The notes: a model not told the origin generated them from the sequence alone. A DNA stretch of 46,343 nucleotides from Hoskinsella mucinilytica (GCF_045223415.1 NZ_JBEQZJ010000032.1:1-46343), one strand, 5' to 3'. Positions 18,236 to 26,590 are shown, counted from the stretch's first letter. Made by a program: numbers and translations.

Positions 18236-18454
18236 TCACCTTTTTTTAAGCTCTTTTTGCAAGGTATAATGATAGAAAGCACCAATCAAATTAGAATCAT
18301 TAAAATGAGCACAGACATCTACTTGTGCATGTGGTATTGAAAAAGGAATATCAAATATCTGCCCTGTTTCACTGTCAATATTTCCCGGCATACCATCCAT
18401 TAACGCATACTTAATCATGGTTCCACCTACATCAATGACTAATTTATGTTTCAT
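18236..18454 (-). pseudogene. ROK-family kinase remnant (N- and C-terminal ends only)
   Basis: 72 codons from ATG 18454 (GGAG 6 bases upstream). The N-terminus is the ROK phosphate-binding start LVIDVGGTMIKYALMDG. After about ten residues it jumps to a sequence like the family's last 40 residues (VDVCAHFNDSNLIGAFYHYTL, matching the NDANLIGA end of ROK kinases). ROK proteins are about 300 residues, so about 230 are missing, with the frame kept open. It lies between the esterase (3 bases) and the PAP2 remnant (3 bases), so these were an operon. The protein, if made, cannot be a kinase. Confidence 0.75.
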
Positions 18455-18463
18455 ATTCATCTC

Positions 18464-19570
18464 CTATTTACTGTGTTCTAAAATGAAGTTTCCCATTTCT
18501 TGAATACAATCTTCACATTGTGGATACACTCCGGTATTGTCAAAGAAGGCATGTCCAAAACCTTTATATAATACAACTTTTGTTTCTACGCCTGCTTTAT
18601 GCATTTTTGCTGCATATCCTAAAGTTTCGATTTTTAAGAAATCATGTTCTCCTACAGTGAGAAAGGTAGAGGGATTCTTTGATGGATCAAACGAATATGG
18701 ATTTAGATATACATTTTGTACATCCTTTGTTTTCAAGATATCTTCTAAACCATTACTCATATCAGCGAACATCCCAATCATCTTTTTCAATCCCTTACGT
18801 TGTTTGCTTGTTGTTTCGAATTGATCCATACTTGGATGATAGTAGGCATCTTCCACTCTTGCCATATTCAAAGTCGGATATAACAGCAATTGCCCTTTTA
18901 CCATATGCGATCCATCTTCGATATCACGAGTCGTGCAATATTGGGTTAAATTTCCACCGGCACTATCTCCACCAACAAAGATATTTGTTGCATCTCCATG
19001 AAGTTCTTGGGCATGTTCATATACCCATTTTAATACTGTATAACAATCTTGATGTCCAATAGGATAAGGATGTTCCGGTGCCAACCGATAATCAACTGAT
19101 ACCGCACATATATTTGTATTCGCAACTAATAATTTCACTGATTCTTCTACAACATCCGGGGAGCCTCCAAAGAAACCACCGCCATGAATATAATATAGAA
19201 TTGGTGCATTTTCTTGATTGTCTTCTTTATGATAAATACGTATTGGAATATCGTAACCATCCTGTGCACTTACTGTTTTATGTTCAATGATGATCGTTTC
19301 TTCTACTGTTGGAATACTTTTGATACCATTAAACATTTCTCTTAATTTTCCGATTCCTTTTTCTGATACATCCATTTTCATCATCCCAGATGGAACAAGT
19401 GCCATCATCTTTAACTGTTTTTTCATATCTTGATAAAGACGAGGATCCATAGCCCCAGGTTCATCACAATCGGGAAGATTTTTCACTAGCACATCACATC
19501 CCATATACTTTATTTTTGTTTCTTTTTCTTTTAACGCCTGTAATAAAGATACATCATACTTTCTTGTCAT
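18464..19570 (-). CDS. Alpha/beta-hydrolase, hormone-sensitive-lipase-type esterase
   Basis: 368 residues; GGAGG before ATG. HSL family: oxyanion-hole HGGGFFGG, VDYRLAPEHPYP, nucleophile GDSAGG, acid in GEHDFLK, catalytic His in GFGHAFF. The first ~100 residues are a helical cap. No signal peptide, so it acts inside the cell on short acyl or acetyl esters. First gene of a unit followed by the ROK and PAP2 remnants. A LacI/CcpA-type palindrome lies just upstream. Confidence 0.92.
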   Translation of the reverse strand: MTRKYDVSLLQALKEKETKIKYMGCDVLVKNLPDCDEPGAMDPRLYQDMKKQLKMMALVPSGMMKMDVSEKGIGKLREMFNGIKSIPTVEETIIIEHKTVSAQDGYDIPIRIYHKEDNQENAPILYYIHGGGFFGGSPDVVEESVKLLVANTNICAVSVDYRLAPEHPYPIGHQDCYTVLKWVYEHAQELHGDATNIFVGGDSAGGNLTQYCTTRDIEDGSHMVKGQLLLYPTLNMARVEDAYYHPSMDQFETTSKQRKGLKKMIGMFADMSNGLEDILKTKDVQNVYLNPYSFDPSKNPSTFLTVGEHDFLKIETLGYAAKMHKAGVETKVVLYKGFGHAFFDNTGVYPQCEDCIQEMGNFILEHSK

Positions 19571-19589
19571 ATTATTTCCTCCGTGTTAA

Positions 19590-19603
19590 ATTAAGCGCTT
19601 ACA
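19590..19603. promoter_or_regulatory. LacI/CcpA-type (cre-like) operator before the esterase
   Basis: On the minus strand TGTAAGCGCTTAAT contains the perfect 10 bp palindrome TAAGCGCTTA, close to the cre consensus TGTAAGCGnTTaCA. It lies about 20 bases before the esterase start, next to its ribosome site, where binding would block transcription. It fits carbon control or a dedicated LacI-family repressor; which one cannot be told. Confidence 0.5.
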
Positions 19604-19612
19604 ACACTTATT

Positions 19613-19646
19613 AAAAAAAATACATGTAAGCTATTTCTTACATGTA
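19613..19646 (-). terminator. Terminator between the AraC gene and the esterase
   Basis: A perfect 10 bp inverted repeat (TACATGTAAG at 19621-19630, CTTACATGTA at 19637-19646, 6-base loop) is followed on the minus strand by eight T. The stem is AT-rich, so it may be leaky. Confidence 0.7.
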
Positions 19647-19719
19647 TCATTTTAGCATGATCATATTTGACAATGTTGTCATTCCTTAATCGATAAAATG
19701 TCATTTTTTGATATCGTTC

Positions 19720-20586
19720 TCATTCTTCCTTCACAGAAGAAATATGTTTCCGATATTGAAGCGGTGTCATCTCATAGGCTTCTTTAAACTGCGTAATAAA
19801 TGATTTTACATTCGAAAATCCATGGGTCAATGCAATTTGTTGAATCGTATGATCACTCTTCACTACATCAGGATAGGCTTTATAAATACGATAATTGTTT
19901 AGATAAGTTTTGAAGTGAACATGAAAATCTTTATAGAATGTTCTACTGAAATGTTCCATGCTCATATGAAATTGTTTTGACATCGTTTCCAAGGATAGAT
20001 CTTCATGATAGTGTTCTTCAATATAATCCAAAACATGGCGCTGACGAGTATGAATATGCTTATATCTATTACGCATTTCTATATCATCCACAACATCATA
20101 TGTCACTAGGATATATACAATTTCATACAATAAAGCATTGATTTTTAAATAATCATTCGGTTGAGGATGTAAAGTACGCTGTTTTAATTCTTCATAAATT
20201 TCCAATAGACGTTGTTTGGATTTTTCACTTTTATGTATATCAAAACAAACATTTTCTATATCGGGATATATCTTCTTAAGAAAATCATAGGAAAGGATGA
20301 CCATCATCACCCTACTATCTTCTATATTTTCCGCATGCATTTCGTGGACAAAGCCACTATTGATCAGCATGAATTCACCCGTCTGTATCCTTTGTTCTTC
20401 TTCATTGATCAATAAGGAAATACTTCCATTTTCCACTAATGATAATTCAATGCTACGATGCCAATGCCCAGGAATATATGGAGATCGTAAAAGATAATCA
20501 GTAGATTTCATCGTTTCTTTTGAGAAATAATAAATCAAAGCCGGTACTTGCGCATCGATGTTTACTTTTTCATATCTATGTTCCAT
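19720..20586 (-). CDS. AraC-family regulator with N-terminal cupin
   Basis: 288 residues. The N-terminal AraC-type sugar-binding cupin (~20-150) includes HWHRSIELSLVENGS and MLINSGFVHEMH. The C-terminal double HTH (~190-285) includes VLDYIEEHYHEDLSLETMSK, HMSMEHFSRTFYKDF, IQQIALTHGFSNVKSFITQF and MTPLQYRKH. It lies upstream of the esterase on the same strand, separated by a terminator, and may control the esterase unit. This type usually senses carbohydrates. Confidence 0.92.
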   Translation of the reverse strand: MEHRYEKVNIDAQVPALIYYFSKETMKSTDYLLRSPYIPGHWHRSIELSLVENGSISLLINEEEQRIQTGEFMLINSGFVHEMHAENIEDSRVMMVILSYDFLKKIYPDIENVCFDIHKSEKSKQRLLEIYEELKQRTLHPQPNDYLKINALLYEIVYILVTYDVVDDIEMRNRYKHIHTRQRHVLDYIEEHYHEDLSLETMSKQFHMSMEHFSRTFYKDFHVHFKTYLNNYRIYKAYPDVVKSDHTIQQIALTHGFSNVKSFITQFKEAYEMTPLQYRKHISSVKEE

Positions 20587-20639
20587 TCAAAGCATCCCTT
20601 TCCTGTAGGTTCATTATACAACAATTTCTTATCTTAATG

Positions 20640-21524
20640 TTATACGCAATTTTTGAACTGCTTTTCTAATAAGAAGATGCTCTGTTCACAATCCAAAGAA
20701 AACCCGGTACGCAATAGGTTTTGTCGAATCGCAAAATTATGAATATCGATATCTCCGATCAACTTATGAATATTATGGCGCCATGCCATATCTATTGCTT
20801 TATTTAGCAGAACTGTGCTGTATTGTCTTCCTTGAACATTAGGATGGACACCGATGAATCCAATCCCACCAATATCATCTAACAATCTGGTCACACTAAT
20901 GAAACCTATTGCTTCTTTTTCAATCAACAACACCTGAAATAATGCTTCACTTTCTTCATCCTCTAACAATTCATTTGCCAGTTGTTGTACTGTAGGGTAC
21001 AACCCCAGCAATTGTTGCTCTCTTTGTATGCTGACATCCAGTGTTGTTGCATTTGCAGCCACCATCAGTTCCAATAAAGCCTTATGAGAAAGCTGCTTAG
21101 CCGGTATAAAACAATAGGATGTTTGCGCTATTTCTCTTGTTTTCACCGTATAGCTCTCTCGTTTGAATTCTAATGGAAACCATTGCTTCAATGCGTGATA
21201 AACAAGGGCATGATGATGCTTATCAGAATACAGATCGATTCTCCATTCTTTGCTACGATCCAGATGATCTACGATATCCTTTACAAAATCATCTGCTTCC
21301 TTTTGCGATATTTCTTCTAGTGTGAGATAAGCGATATAAGCTCTTTTTGTGTCAATTACAGCTCTTGCTACCACCTTTTCATCACAAATCATTACATAGC
21401 ACTGTTTCAACGACAGTGTCTGATTTTGCAGTTCTCTTTGTAGCGAACGATTTTGTTCCTCACTACTGGCAACCATAGAGCACATAGAGCCTGCATACTT
21501 CTCTTTACAAATTTCTGTTTTCAT
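20640..21524 (-). CDS. GNAT-family acetyltransferase behind an attenuator leader
   Basis: 294 residues from ATG 21524 (AAGGA 9 bases upstream). The frame is open for 31 more codons, but that part reads through a terminator hairpin and is leader. The C-terminal half (~170-290) is a GNAT domain: LIEKEAIGFISVTRLLDDIGGIGFIGVHPNVQGRQYSTVLLNKAID, where VQGRQYST is the acetyl-CoA loop, then NIHKLIGDIDIHNFAIRQNLLRTGFSLDCEQSIF. The N-terminal half is a weaker GNAT-like repeat with no clear loop. Substrate unknown. The leader structure suggests induction by something that affects translation. Confidence 0.82.
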   Translation of the reverse strand: MKTEICKEKYAGSMCSMVASSEEQNRSLQRELQNQTLSLKQCYVMICDEKVVARAVIDTKRAYIAYLTLEEISQKEADDFVKDIVDHLDRSKEWRIDLYSDKHHHALVYHALKQWFPLEFKRESYTVKTREIAQTSYCFIPAKQLSHKALLELMVAANATTLDVSIQREQQLLGLYPTVQQLANELLEDEESEALFQVLLIEKEAIGFISVTRLLDDIGGIGFIGVHPNVQGRQYSTVLLNKAIDMAWRHNIHKLIGDIDIHNFAIRQNLLRTGFSLDCEQSIFLLEKQFKNCV

Positions 21525-21571
21525 GTTGTTATGTCCTTCCCTTATTTTGTAAACCTGTCTTATTGGGAAAG

Positions 21572-21593
21572 AAAAAAGCATCCAAGGGGATGC
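21572..21593 (-). terminator. Leader terminator (attenuator) of the GNAT gene
   Basis: GCATCC-CCTT-GGATGC followed by TTTTTT on the minus strand. It lies between the leader ORF and the GNAT start codon (48 bases before it), so transcription must pass it to reach the gene. Confidence 0.8.
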
Positions 21594-21606
21594 CCAGAAT
21601 GCACAA

Positions 21607-21663
21607 TTAATAAACACGGCAGTCTGTATCTTTCCTCAGTAACTGAATTTGAATTGTTTTCAT
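21607..21663 (-). CDS. 18-residue leader peptide ORF
   Basis: ATG 21663, preceded by AGGTGG with a 5-base spacer, encodes MKTIQIQLLRKDTDCRVY and stops at TAA 21609-21607. The start region (21662-21677) pairs with the DTDCR codons (21618-21629) in a stem of 8 plus 4 bp with a small bulge. A ribosome on the ORF would therefore change the RNA fold just before the terminator. This is the layout of translational attenuators of resistance genes. No run of one rare amino acid is seen, so drug- or stalling-type control is likelier than an amino-acid attenuator. Confidence 0.6.
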   Translation of the reverse strand: MKTIQIQLLRKDTDCRVY

Positions 21664-21708
21664 ACAGACCACCTGCCTTTCTGATCCTATAGGATACCCT
21701 TTGGGTAT
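21618..21708 (-). promoter_or_regulatory. Structured 5' leader of the GNAT gene
   Basis: Reading the minus strand: hairpin ATACCC-AAA-GGGTAT (21708-21694), palindrome ATCCTATAGGAT (21695-21684), then the stem that encloses the leader ORF start. The transcript probably starts near 21707, just after the promoter. In the later part, TGCC from the stem can pair with GGCA of the terminator's first arm, which would give an alternative fold. Confidence 0.55.
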
Positions 21709-21714
21709 GTCATA

Positions 21715-21723
21715 AATATACCA
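21715..21723 (-). promoter_or_regulatory. Extended -10 promoter of the GNAT leader
   Basis: TGGTATATT on the minus strand is a TGn-extended -10 box. No clear -35 box is seen. Confidence 0.5.
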
Positions 21724-21845
21724 TATAAGTCTTAGATTTTAAAGTTATTTTTGAATATGCACTATTCATTTTTATTAGATTCATAATTAGTACTAGATGA
21801 TAGATGATTGGATAGATCAAATATGATACATCAGCTGTTTTCCTT

Positions 21846-21871
21846 AAAAAAATCCAACATCAAGTGCTGGA
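21846..21871 (-). terminator. Intrinsic terminator of the MarR gene
   Basis: TCCAGCA-CTTGA-TGTTGGA followed by seven T on the minus strand, 60 bases after the stop codon. Confidence 0.8.
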
Positions 21872-21930
21872 ATTTTCCTATATATATGGTTTCCTTAATG
21901 ATTCTATCTTTTAGGCAAGAAAGACAATTC

Positions 21931-22542
21931 TTATTCGTTACCTTTATTATGCTTATGATGAGAATGGTGGGCTTCATCTGATTTCCAAGCATAAATTAAT
22001 TTATGTAAGATATCTAATAGTTGTTCCTTTTCTGCTTCGCTTAAACATGTAAACATCTCTTTTGTTTCTTTATGTCGTTCTTCCTGATAAAATTGTACCG
22101 CTTTCTTTCCTGCTTCGCTGATCCTAACATCCATGTTACGCTTATCATGTTCATTTGGTTTACGCTCTATTAACGCATCTTGTTCGATCTTACCTAAAAT
22201 CTCGCTCAAAGAACCGGATTTTATATCTAATTCTTCTTGTAGTTCTTTCTGTGTCATTACATCATGATGGGATAAAATAGATAAGATACGTTTCTGACTT
22301 CCCTTTCCTCCAGATTGATGCCACAATATATGACCACAACGGCGCATCAACATGCGTAATTGCTCATCTTGATCCATATCTTCATGATGATGTCTACCAT
22401 GATGCTTCTGTTTTCGTTTATCTAATCTTTCATCCTTTTGTTCTTCGTTTCCACTAAAATAGCGTCTTCCTTTTCCACATTGCAACGCATCACTAGGACA
22501 GTGATTTTCATAACACTGACATATTTTTTGATTTTCTTCCAT
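21931..22542 (-). CDS. MarR-family regulator with His/Cys-rich ends
   Basis: 203 residues; AAGGAGG-like site before ATG. MarR winged helix at ~65-185: QKRILSILSHHDVMTQKELQEELDIKSGSLSEILGKIEQDALIERKPNEHDKRNMDVRISEAGKKAV. The N-terminal extension has CQCYENHCPSDALQC (four Cys) and KQKHHGRHHHED, and the C-terminus has HHSHHKHN. Such ends suggest metal binding, or a metal or redox signal, but this is inference. Two identical palindromes surround its promoter, so it probably represses itself. No divergent target gene is seen within 300 bases. Confidence 0.88.
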   Translation of the reverse strand: MEENQKICQCYENHCPSDALQCGKGRRYFSGNEEQKDERLDKRKQKHHGRHHHEDMDQDEQLRMLMRRCGHILWHQSGGKGSQKRILSILSHHDVMTQKELQEELDIKSGSLSEILGKIEQDALIERKPNEHDKRNMDVRISEAGKKAVQFYQEERHKETKEMFTCLSEAEKEQLLDILHKLIYAWKSDEAHHSHHKHNKGNE

Positions 22543-22563
22543 AAAATCTCCTTCCTTATTATC

Positions 22564-22573
22564 AAGGTACCTT
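22564..22573. promoter_or_regulatory. MarR operator 1 (downstream of the promoter)
   Basis: Palindrome AAGGTACCTT inside TCAAGGTACCTTAC, between the -10 box and the start codon of the MarR gene. Identical to operator 2. Confidence 0.7.
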
Positions 22574-22581
22574 ACAAATAT

Positions 22582-22610
22582 AGATTACACCATTTCTATC
22601 AATATGTCAA
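22582..22610 (-). promoter_or_regulatory. MarR gene promoter
   Basis: TTGACA (22610-22605), 17-base spacer, TAATCT (22587-22582). The -35 box overlaps operator 2 and the start site is next to operator 1. Confidence 0.7.
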
Positions 22611-22618
22611 GGTACCTT
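22609..22618. promoter_or_regulatory. MarR operator 2 (overlapping -35)
   Basis: Second copy of TCAAGGTACCTTAC, centre to centre 45 bases from the first. Its last bases are shared with the TTGACA box. Confidence 0.7.
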
Positions 22619-22879
22619 ACTATTTTTTTTGAAAAAGAATAAGGGATGGTCTTATGCAAAAGATATGTGGGAAAATCTATACAAGAATATGTTTATGCTA
22701 TCAAAAAAGGTATCAAAAAACCCTGTAAAACAAGGTATCAAAACTAAAGATATACTTTATTCTAATATTGTTTTACAGAGCATCGTTCCTTTTGCGTACA
22801 TAAATCATCCTCGTACAATTTAAGGTCTGTGATTATCTATACAAATACAATCTAAAGTTTAAAATAATTCATGCAATCC
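22619..22879. other. Intergenic region, no convincing gene
   Basis: A plus-strand frame at 22629-22823 has no ribosome site and no recognisable protein. No clear terminator is seen for the binding-protein gene that ends at 22880. Confidence 0.5.
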
Positions 22880-23842
22880 TTATTTTAAAAGTACAGATTC
22901 TAAATCTTGTAACATGATATCTAAAGCTGTGATACCACCTTCTCCTGTATACCATACAGCAGGGTGTGCTAAATATACAATATGGTTCTCTTTATATGCA
23001 TTTGTTTTCATCGTTAATTCATTTTCAACAATTTCCTTTGCCAATTGTGCACCATCTGTTCCTATTGCCGCATCACGATCCATTACAAAGATATAATTAG
23101 GATTTAATTTCACAAGCAATTCAAAGGATGTTTCATTTCCATGTGTTGCAGTTGTACTATCAGATGCACTGGCACCGATATTATCAAAACCAATTTCCCT
23201 TCCGATTATTGAGCATCGTCCATCGTTTCCTAATAAATTGAAACTGCCGCTTGTAGCCATACCAACTACCGCAGTATTTCCTTTCGCAAGCTCCTGAAGC
23301 TTTGTAATACGTGCAGAATACCCTTCTAATTTTGATGTAACTTCATTTTCTTTACCAAAAATAGAGGCAATCGTCGTTGCATTTTTTTCAACACTTTTTA
23401 CAACGCCGGCTTTTGTATCTGTCTCTAAATAGACAACGGGAGCAATTTTGGATAATGCCTCATAAGAAGAACTTAAACGTCCGCCAATAAAAATGATATC
23501 TGGCTCACATTTCATTACAGCTTCTAGATCTGCTGTTTTGATCGTTCCTAGATTTTCAATATTTTTATCTGTAACATAGGATTGTAAATACTCCAATGAA
23601 GTAGAAGCAGTACCAACAACACGATCTTTCAAGCCTAGATTATCAAGATTATCTAATACGGCCATATCCAAAACAGCAACTCTTTGTGGATCATAAGGTA
23701 CTTCTAATTCGATTTCCTGTTTATCTGCGTTCAAAGATGTAATCGTGATCGTCTCTTTTTCTGTACTTTCTGATGAAGTCGTACATGCAGATAATGTAAC
23801 TGCCATAAGTAATGCTAGTGTAAATGATACTAATTTTTTCAT
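22880..23842 (-). CDS. yclQ: Siderophore ABC transporter substrate-binding lipoprotein
   Basis: 320 residues. Lipoprotein signal peptide with lipobox LSAC near residue 20. Class III (helical-backbone) binding protein: VPYDPQRVAVLDMAVLDNLDNLGL, then DLEAVMKCEPDIIFIGGRLSSSYEALSKIAPVVYLE and NPNYIFVMDRDAAIG. These match the FatB/YclQ/CeuE group that binds petrobactin or other catechol ferric siderophores. It is the last gene of the four-gene transporter operon, the same order as Bacillus yclNOPQ. Confidence 0.88.
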   Translation of the reverse strand: MKKLVSFTLALLMAVTLSACTTSSESTEKETITITSLNADKQEIELEVPYDPQRVAVLDMAVLDNLDNLGLKDRVVGTASTSLEYLQSYVTDKNIENLGTIKTADLEAVMKCEPDIIFIGGRLSSSYEALSKIAPVVYLETDTKAGVVKSVEKNATTIASIFGKENEVTSKLEGYSARITKLQELAKGNTAVVGMATSGSFNLLGNDGRCSIIGREIGFDNIGASASDSTTATHGNETSFELLVKLNPNYIFVMDRDAAIGTDGAQLAKEIVENELTMKTNAYKENHIVYLAHPAVWYTGEGGITALDIMLQDLESVLLK

Positions 23843-23863
23843 ATGTGTTCTCCTCTCAATGAA

Positions 23864-24616
23864 TTAGTAATAAATAGATAATGGTTTGCCTTGGATTTCC
23901 ATAATTTCGAAATCTACACAATAAATACTAGATAAATTTTCTTTTGTCATCACCTCTTTCACCGGCCCAAAACTTGCGACCTTTCCATCTACCAATGCAC
24001 AGATATAATCTGAGTAAAAAGCAGCATAATTAATTTCATGCAATACAAGAATGATCGTTTTACCAAGTTCATCACACAAGCGACGAACAATTTTCATAAG
24101 ATTGGTTGCATGATAGATATCAAGATTGTTTGTAGGTTCATCCAATAAGATATAATCCGTATCTTGTGCAATGACCATAGCGATATACGCACGTTGCCGT
24201 TGTCCACCTGAAAGTTCGTCAATGAATTGATCTTGTATGTCCTCTAACTCCATATATTGAAGGGCTTTGGTAATCATACGTTCGTCTTCTTCATTAAGAT
24301 GACTTCCGGAATATGGGAAGCGTCCAAAGGCTACGAGTTCACGTATGGTAAGTTTCATTTGCATTTGATTGCTTTGTGTCAAGATCGCAAGTCGTTTTGA
24401 TAATTCTTTGCTTTTCCATTTTGTTATATCTTTGCCATTGAAGTCTACGATTCCATCATCACGAGCAATCAGACGGGAAATCATGTTCAAAATAGTTGAT
24501 TTACCGGCACCATTGGGACCAATCATAGAAGTAACCGCATGTTTGGGAATCTCTAAATCGATACCTTTGACAATAGATTTTCCATCATATGTTTTCGTCA
24601 ATTTTTTAATTTGCAT
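23864..24616 (-). CDS. yclP: Siderophore ABC transporter ATP-binding protein
   Basis: 250 residues; AGGAGGG before ATG. Walker A GPNGAGKS, Q-loop TQSN, signature LSGGQRQRAY, Walker B DYILLDEP, H-loop LHE. RELVAFGRFPYS and IAQDTDYILLDEPTNNLD are nearly as in YclP/FatE. It starts 1 base after the upstream permease stop codon. Confidence 0.93.
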   Translation of the reverse strand: MQIKKLTKTYDGKSIVKGIDLEIPKHAVTSMIGPNGAGKSTILNMISRLIARDDGIVDFNGKDITKWKSKELSKRLAILTQSNQMQMKLTIRELVAFGRFPYSGSHLNEEDERMITKALQYMELEDIQDQFIDELSGGQRQRAYIAMVIAQDTDYILLDEPTNNLDIYHATNLMKIVRRLCDELGKTIILVLHEINYAAFYSDYICALVDGKVASFGPVKEVMTKENLSSIYCVDFEIMEIQGKPLSIYY

Positions 24617-24617
24617 T

Positions 24618-25595
24618 TTAAACCCTCCTGTTGGTTAATAATAAGTAAAGGAAGTAAATACCTCCTGCAATGGTAATGAATACACTAATAGGTATCGCAT
24701 AAGAGAATACATGTTCCACTACCGCCTGACCGCCTAAAAGTACAATCATTCCAAACAATGTCGTACCAAGTATCAAATCTTTGTGACGATAGGTTTTCAA
24801 TAACTGTCGTGCAAGGTTGGCAATGATCAGTCCAAGAAAAGAAATAGGTCCTACCATAGCTGTCGCAACTGCAATACACAAGGTAACTCCAAGTAATAAT
24901 TTACGAATACAGCGATCATAATCGACCCCTAGATTAATGGCTTGATTTTTTCCTAGTGCAATGACATCCAAAAGAGCCAATTCTTTACGTAGGGCAATGA
25001 TCAAGCCCCCAAGTAATAGGATTGAAAATACAATGATTTCTGTATTGATATTTTCAAAACTGGCTACTAAAGTTGCAAGAAGTGCATCGTACTCATTAGG
25101 ATCCATGATACGAGTCATCGTTGTTTGCATACTTGTAAAGAAAGAAGATAATACCGTTCCAATTAATAAAACATAGAGAACATTGTACTTCGTCTTTTTA
25201 AACAAATAACTATAAGTAAGCGTTGCAATACTTCCCATAAGTACGATATCCATAAAGAATGCCACATTCGCATTGCGAGCAAACATACTACTAGAACCGG
25301 CGATAAAAACAACTGCCGTATGTGTTAACGTATATAATGAATTCATCCCCAAAAGACAAGGAGTAACGATGCGGTTGTTAATAATCGTTTGGAAGATGAT
25401 GGATGCACCGCCAATCGAAAACGCCGCTATCAGAATAACGATCAGTTTAGGAAAACGAATCTCCATTGCATAAGTAAATAACCTCATATTATGAAAGCTT
25501 ACTTCCCAAAAGAGATAAAGTAAGATAGCTAGAATAACCAGAATTCCCAAAGTAATCAGATGTTTAGATGTATTCCACTTCTTTACGATTTGCAT
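24618..25595 (-). CDS. yclO: Siderophore ABC transporter permease 2 (FecCD family)
   Basis: 325 residues from ATG 25595, with GAGAGG 7 bases upstream; the frame opens 7 codons earlier. About nine membrane segments. FecCD-family motifs: KLIVILIAAFSIGGASIIFQTIINN near the N-terminus, ALGKNQAINLGVDY, and GPISFLGLIIANLARQL. It overlaps the end of the first permease gene by 13 bases, so the two are translationally coupled. Confidence 0.92.
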   Translation of the reverse strand: MQIVKKWNTSKHLITLGILVILAILLYLFWEVSFHNMRLFTYAMEIRFPKLIVILIAAFSIGGASIIFQTIINNRIVTPCLLGMNSLYTLTHTAVVFIAGSSSMFARNANVAFFMDIVLMGSIATLTYSYLFKKTKYNVLYVLLIGTVLSSFFTSMQTTMTRIMDPNEYDALLATLVASFENINTEIIVFSILLLGGLIIALRKELALLDVIALGKNQAINLGVDYDRCIRKLLLGVTLCIAVATAMVGPISFLGLIIANLARQLLKTYRHKDLILGTTLFGMIVLLGGQAVVEHVFSYAIPISVFITIAGGIYFLYLLLTNRRV

Positions 25596-26590
25596 GTAGG
25601 AACCTCTCCCTTCCATCGAATCGCCTTACGTCCATTGCGTAGACGGTAAAATAACAATGCCACAAATAAGATACTACCGATAATCCCCACTATCAATTCA
25701 ATAGGAAGTTCATATGGGAAAATGATGATCCGTCCTAAGATATCACAGACTAATACGAACAAGGCGCCAAATAGTGCTGTATCTATCAATGTTCCTCGTA
25801 TTTTATCTCCTTTAAACATAGAAACAAGGTTTGGTACGATTAATCCTATATAGGATATTGAACCAACAACAACGACGATGCTCGCACTCATCATAGCCGC
25901 AATCGTTAATCCGGTGAAGAGGACCAAATGATAAGGGACACCAAGATTTTTAGAAAAATCTCTACCCATTCCCACAATGTTGAAATGATTGGCAAAAAGA
26001 AAGGCAATCACGATTAGAGGAATGATGAAATAGACTAGTTCATAACGACCACGTAACACCAGAGAAAAATGACCAACCATCCAGGAAGATAGCGCTTGTG
26101 TCATTTCATATTTATAAGCCAAATAATTGGTGATACCTCCAATAACATTACCAAACATAATCCCAACCAAAGGAACCATGACCACATCACGAAACTGGAT
26201 ACGTTGGATAAACCAAACAAAGATACATGTACCGGCAATGGCCGCCGCAAAAGCAAAGAGGGCTCTACCCCAAAAGGTAGAGTTTGGTAAAAATAATAAA
26301 GCCAGTAAGATTCCAAATTGTGCGGAAGATAACGTCGCTCCTGTCGTTGGCGATACAAATTTATTCATACATAGCTGTTGCATAATCAAACCCGCTACAC
26401 TCATGCCTGCGCCTGTGCATAAGATTGCCAATAAGCGTGGCAATCGGGATATCAAAAATATTTCTAATTGCTCAAAGTTACCAAATAATAATTGTGTGAT
26501 ATCTAAATCAATCACACCAATAAATAAAGATATGATTGATACAAGAAATAAGGTCACAGCGAGCAAGATCGTGATACGATATTGTTTCAT
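25583..26590 (-). CDS. yclN: Siderophore ABC transporter permease 1 (FecCD family)
   Basis: 335 residues from ATG 26590 (AAGGAG 8 bases upstream); the frame opens 8 codons earlier. About nine membrane segments. RLPRLLAILCTGAGMSVAGLIMQQL, FSKNLGVPY and GSISYIGLIVPNLVSMFKGD are FecCD signatures. First gene of the operon. The promoter lies between two DtxR-like palindromes, so iron repression is likely. Confidence 0.92.
   Translation of the reverse strand: MKQYRITILLAVTLFLVSIISLFIGVIDLDITQLLFGNFEQLEIFLISRLPRLLAILCTGAGMSVAGLIMQQLCMNKFVSPTTGATLSSAQFGILLALLFLPNSTFWGRALFAFAAAIAGTCIFVWFIQRIQFRDVVMVPLVGIMFGNVIGGITNYLAYKYEMTQALSSWMVGHFSLVLRGRYELVYFIIPLIVIAFLFANHFNIVGMGRDFSKNLGVPYHLVLFTGLTIAAMMSASIVVVVGSISYIGLIVPNLVSMFKGDKIRGTLIDTALFGALFVLVCDILGRIIIFPYELPIELIVGIIGSILFVALLFYRLRNGRKAIRWKGEVPTCKS

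Noticed and set aside
21525..21617. 31-codon N-terminal extension of the GNAT gene
   Set aside because: It would read through the leader terminator, and a better ribosome site and start lie at 21524.
22629..22823. Plus-strand frame of 64 codons next to the MarR operators
   Set aside because: No ribosome site, no ATG start, sequence has no recognisable pattern, and it begins inside the promoter region.
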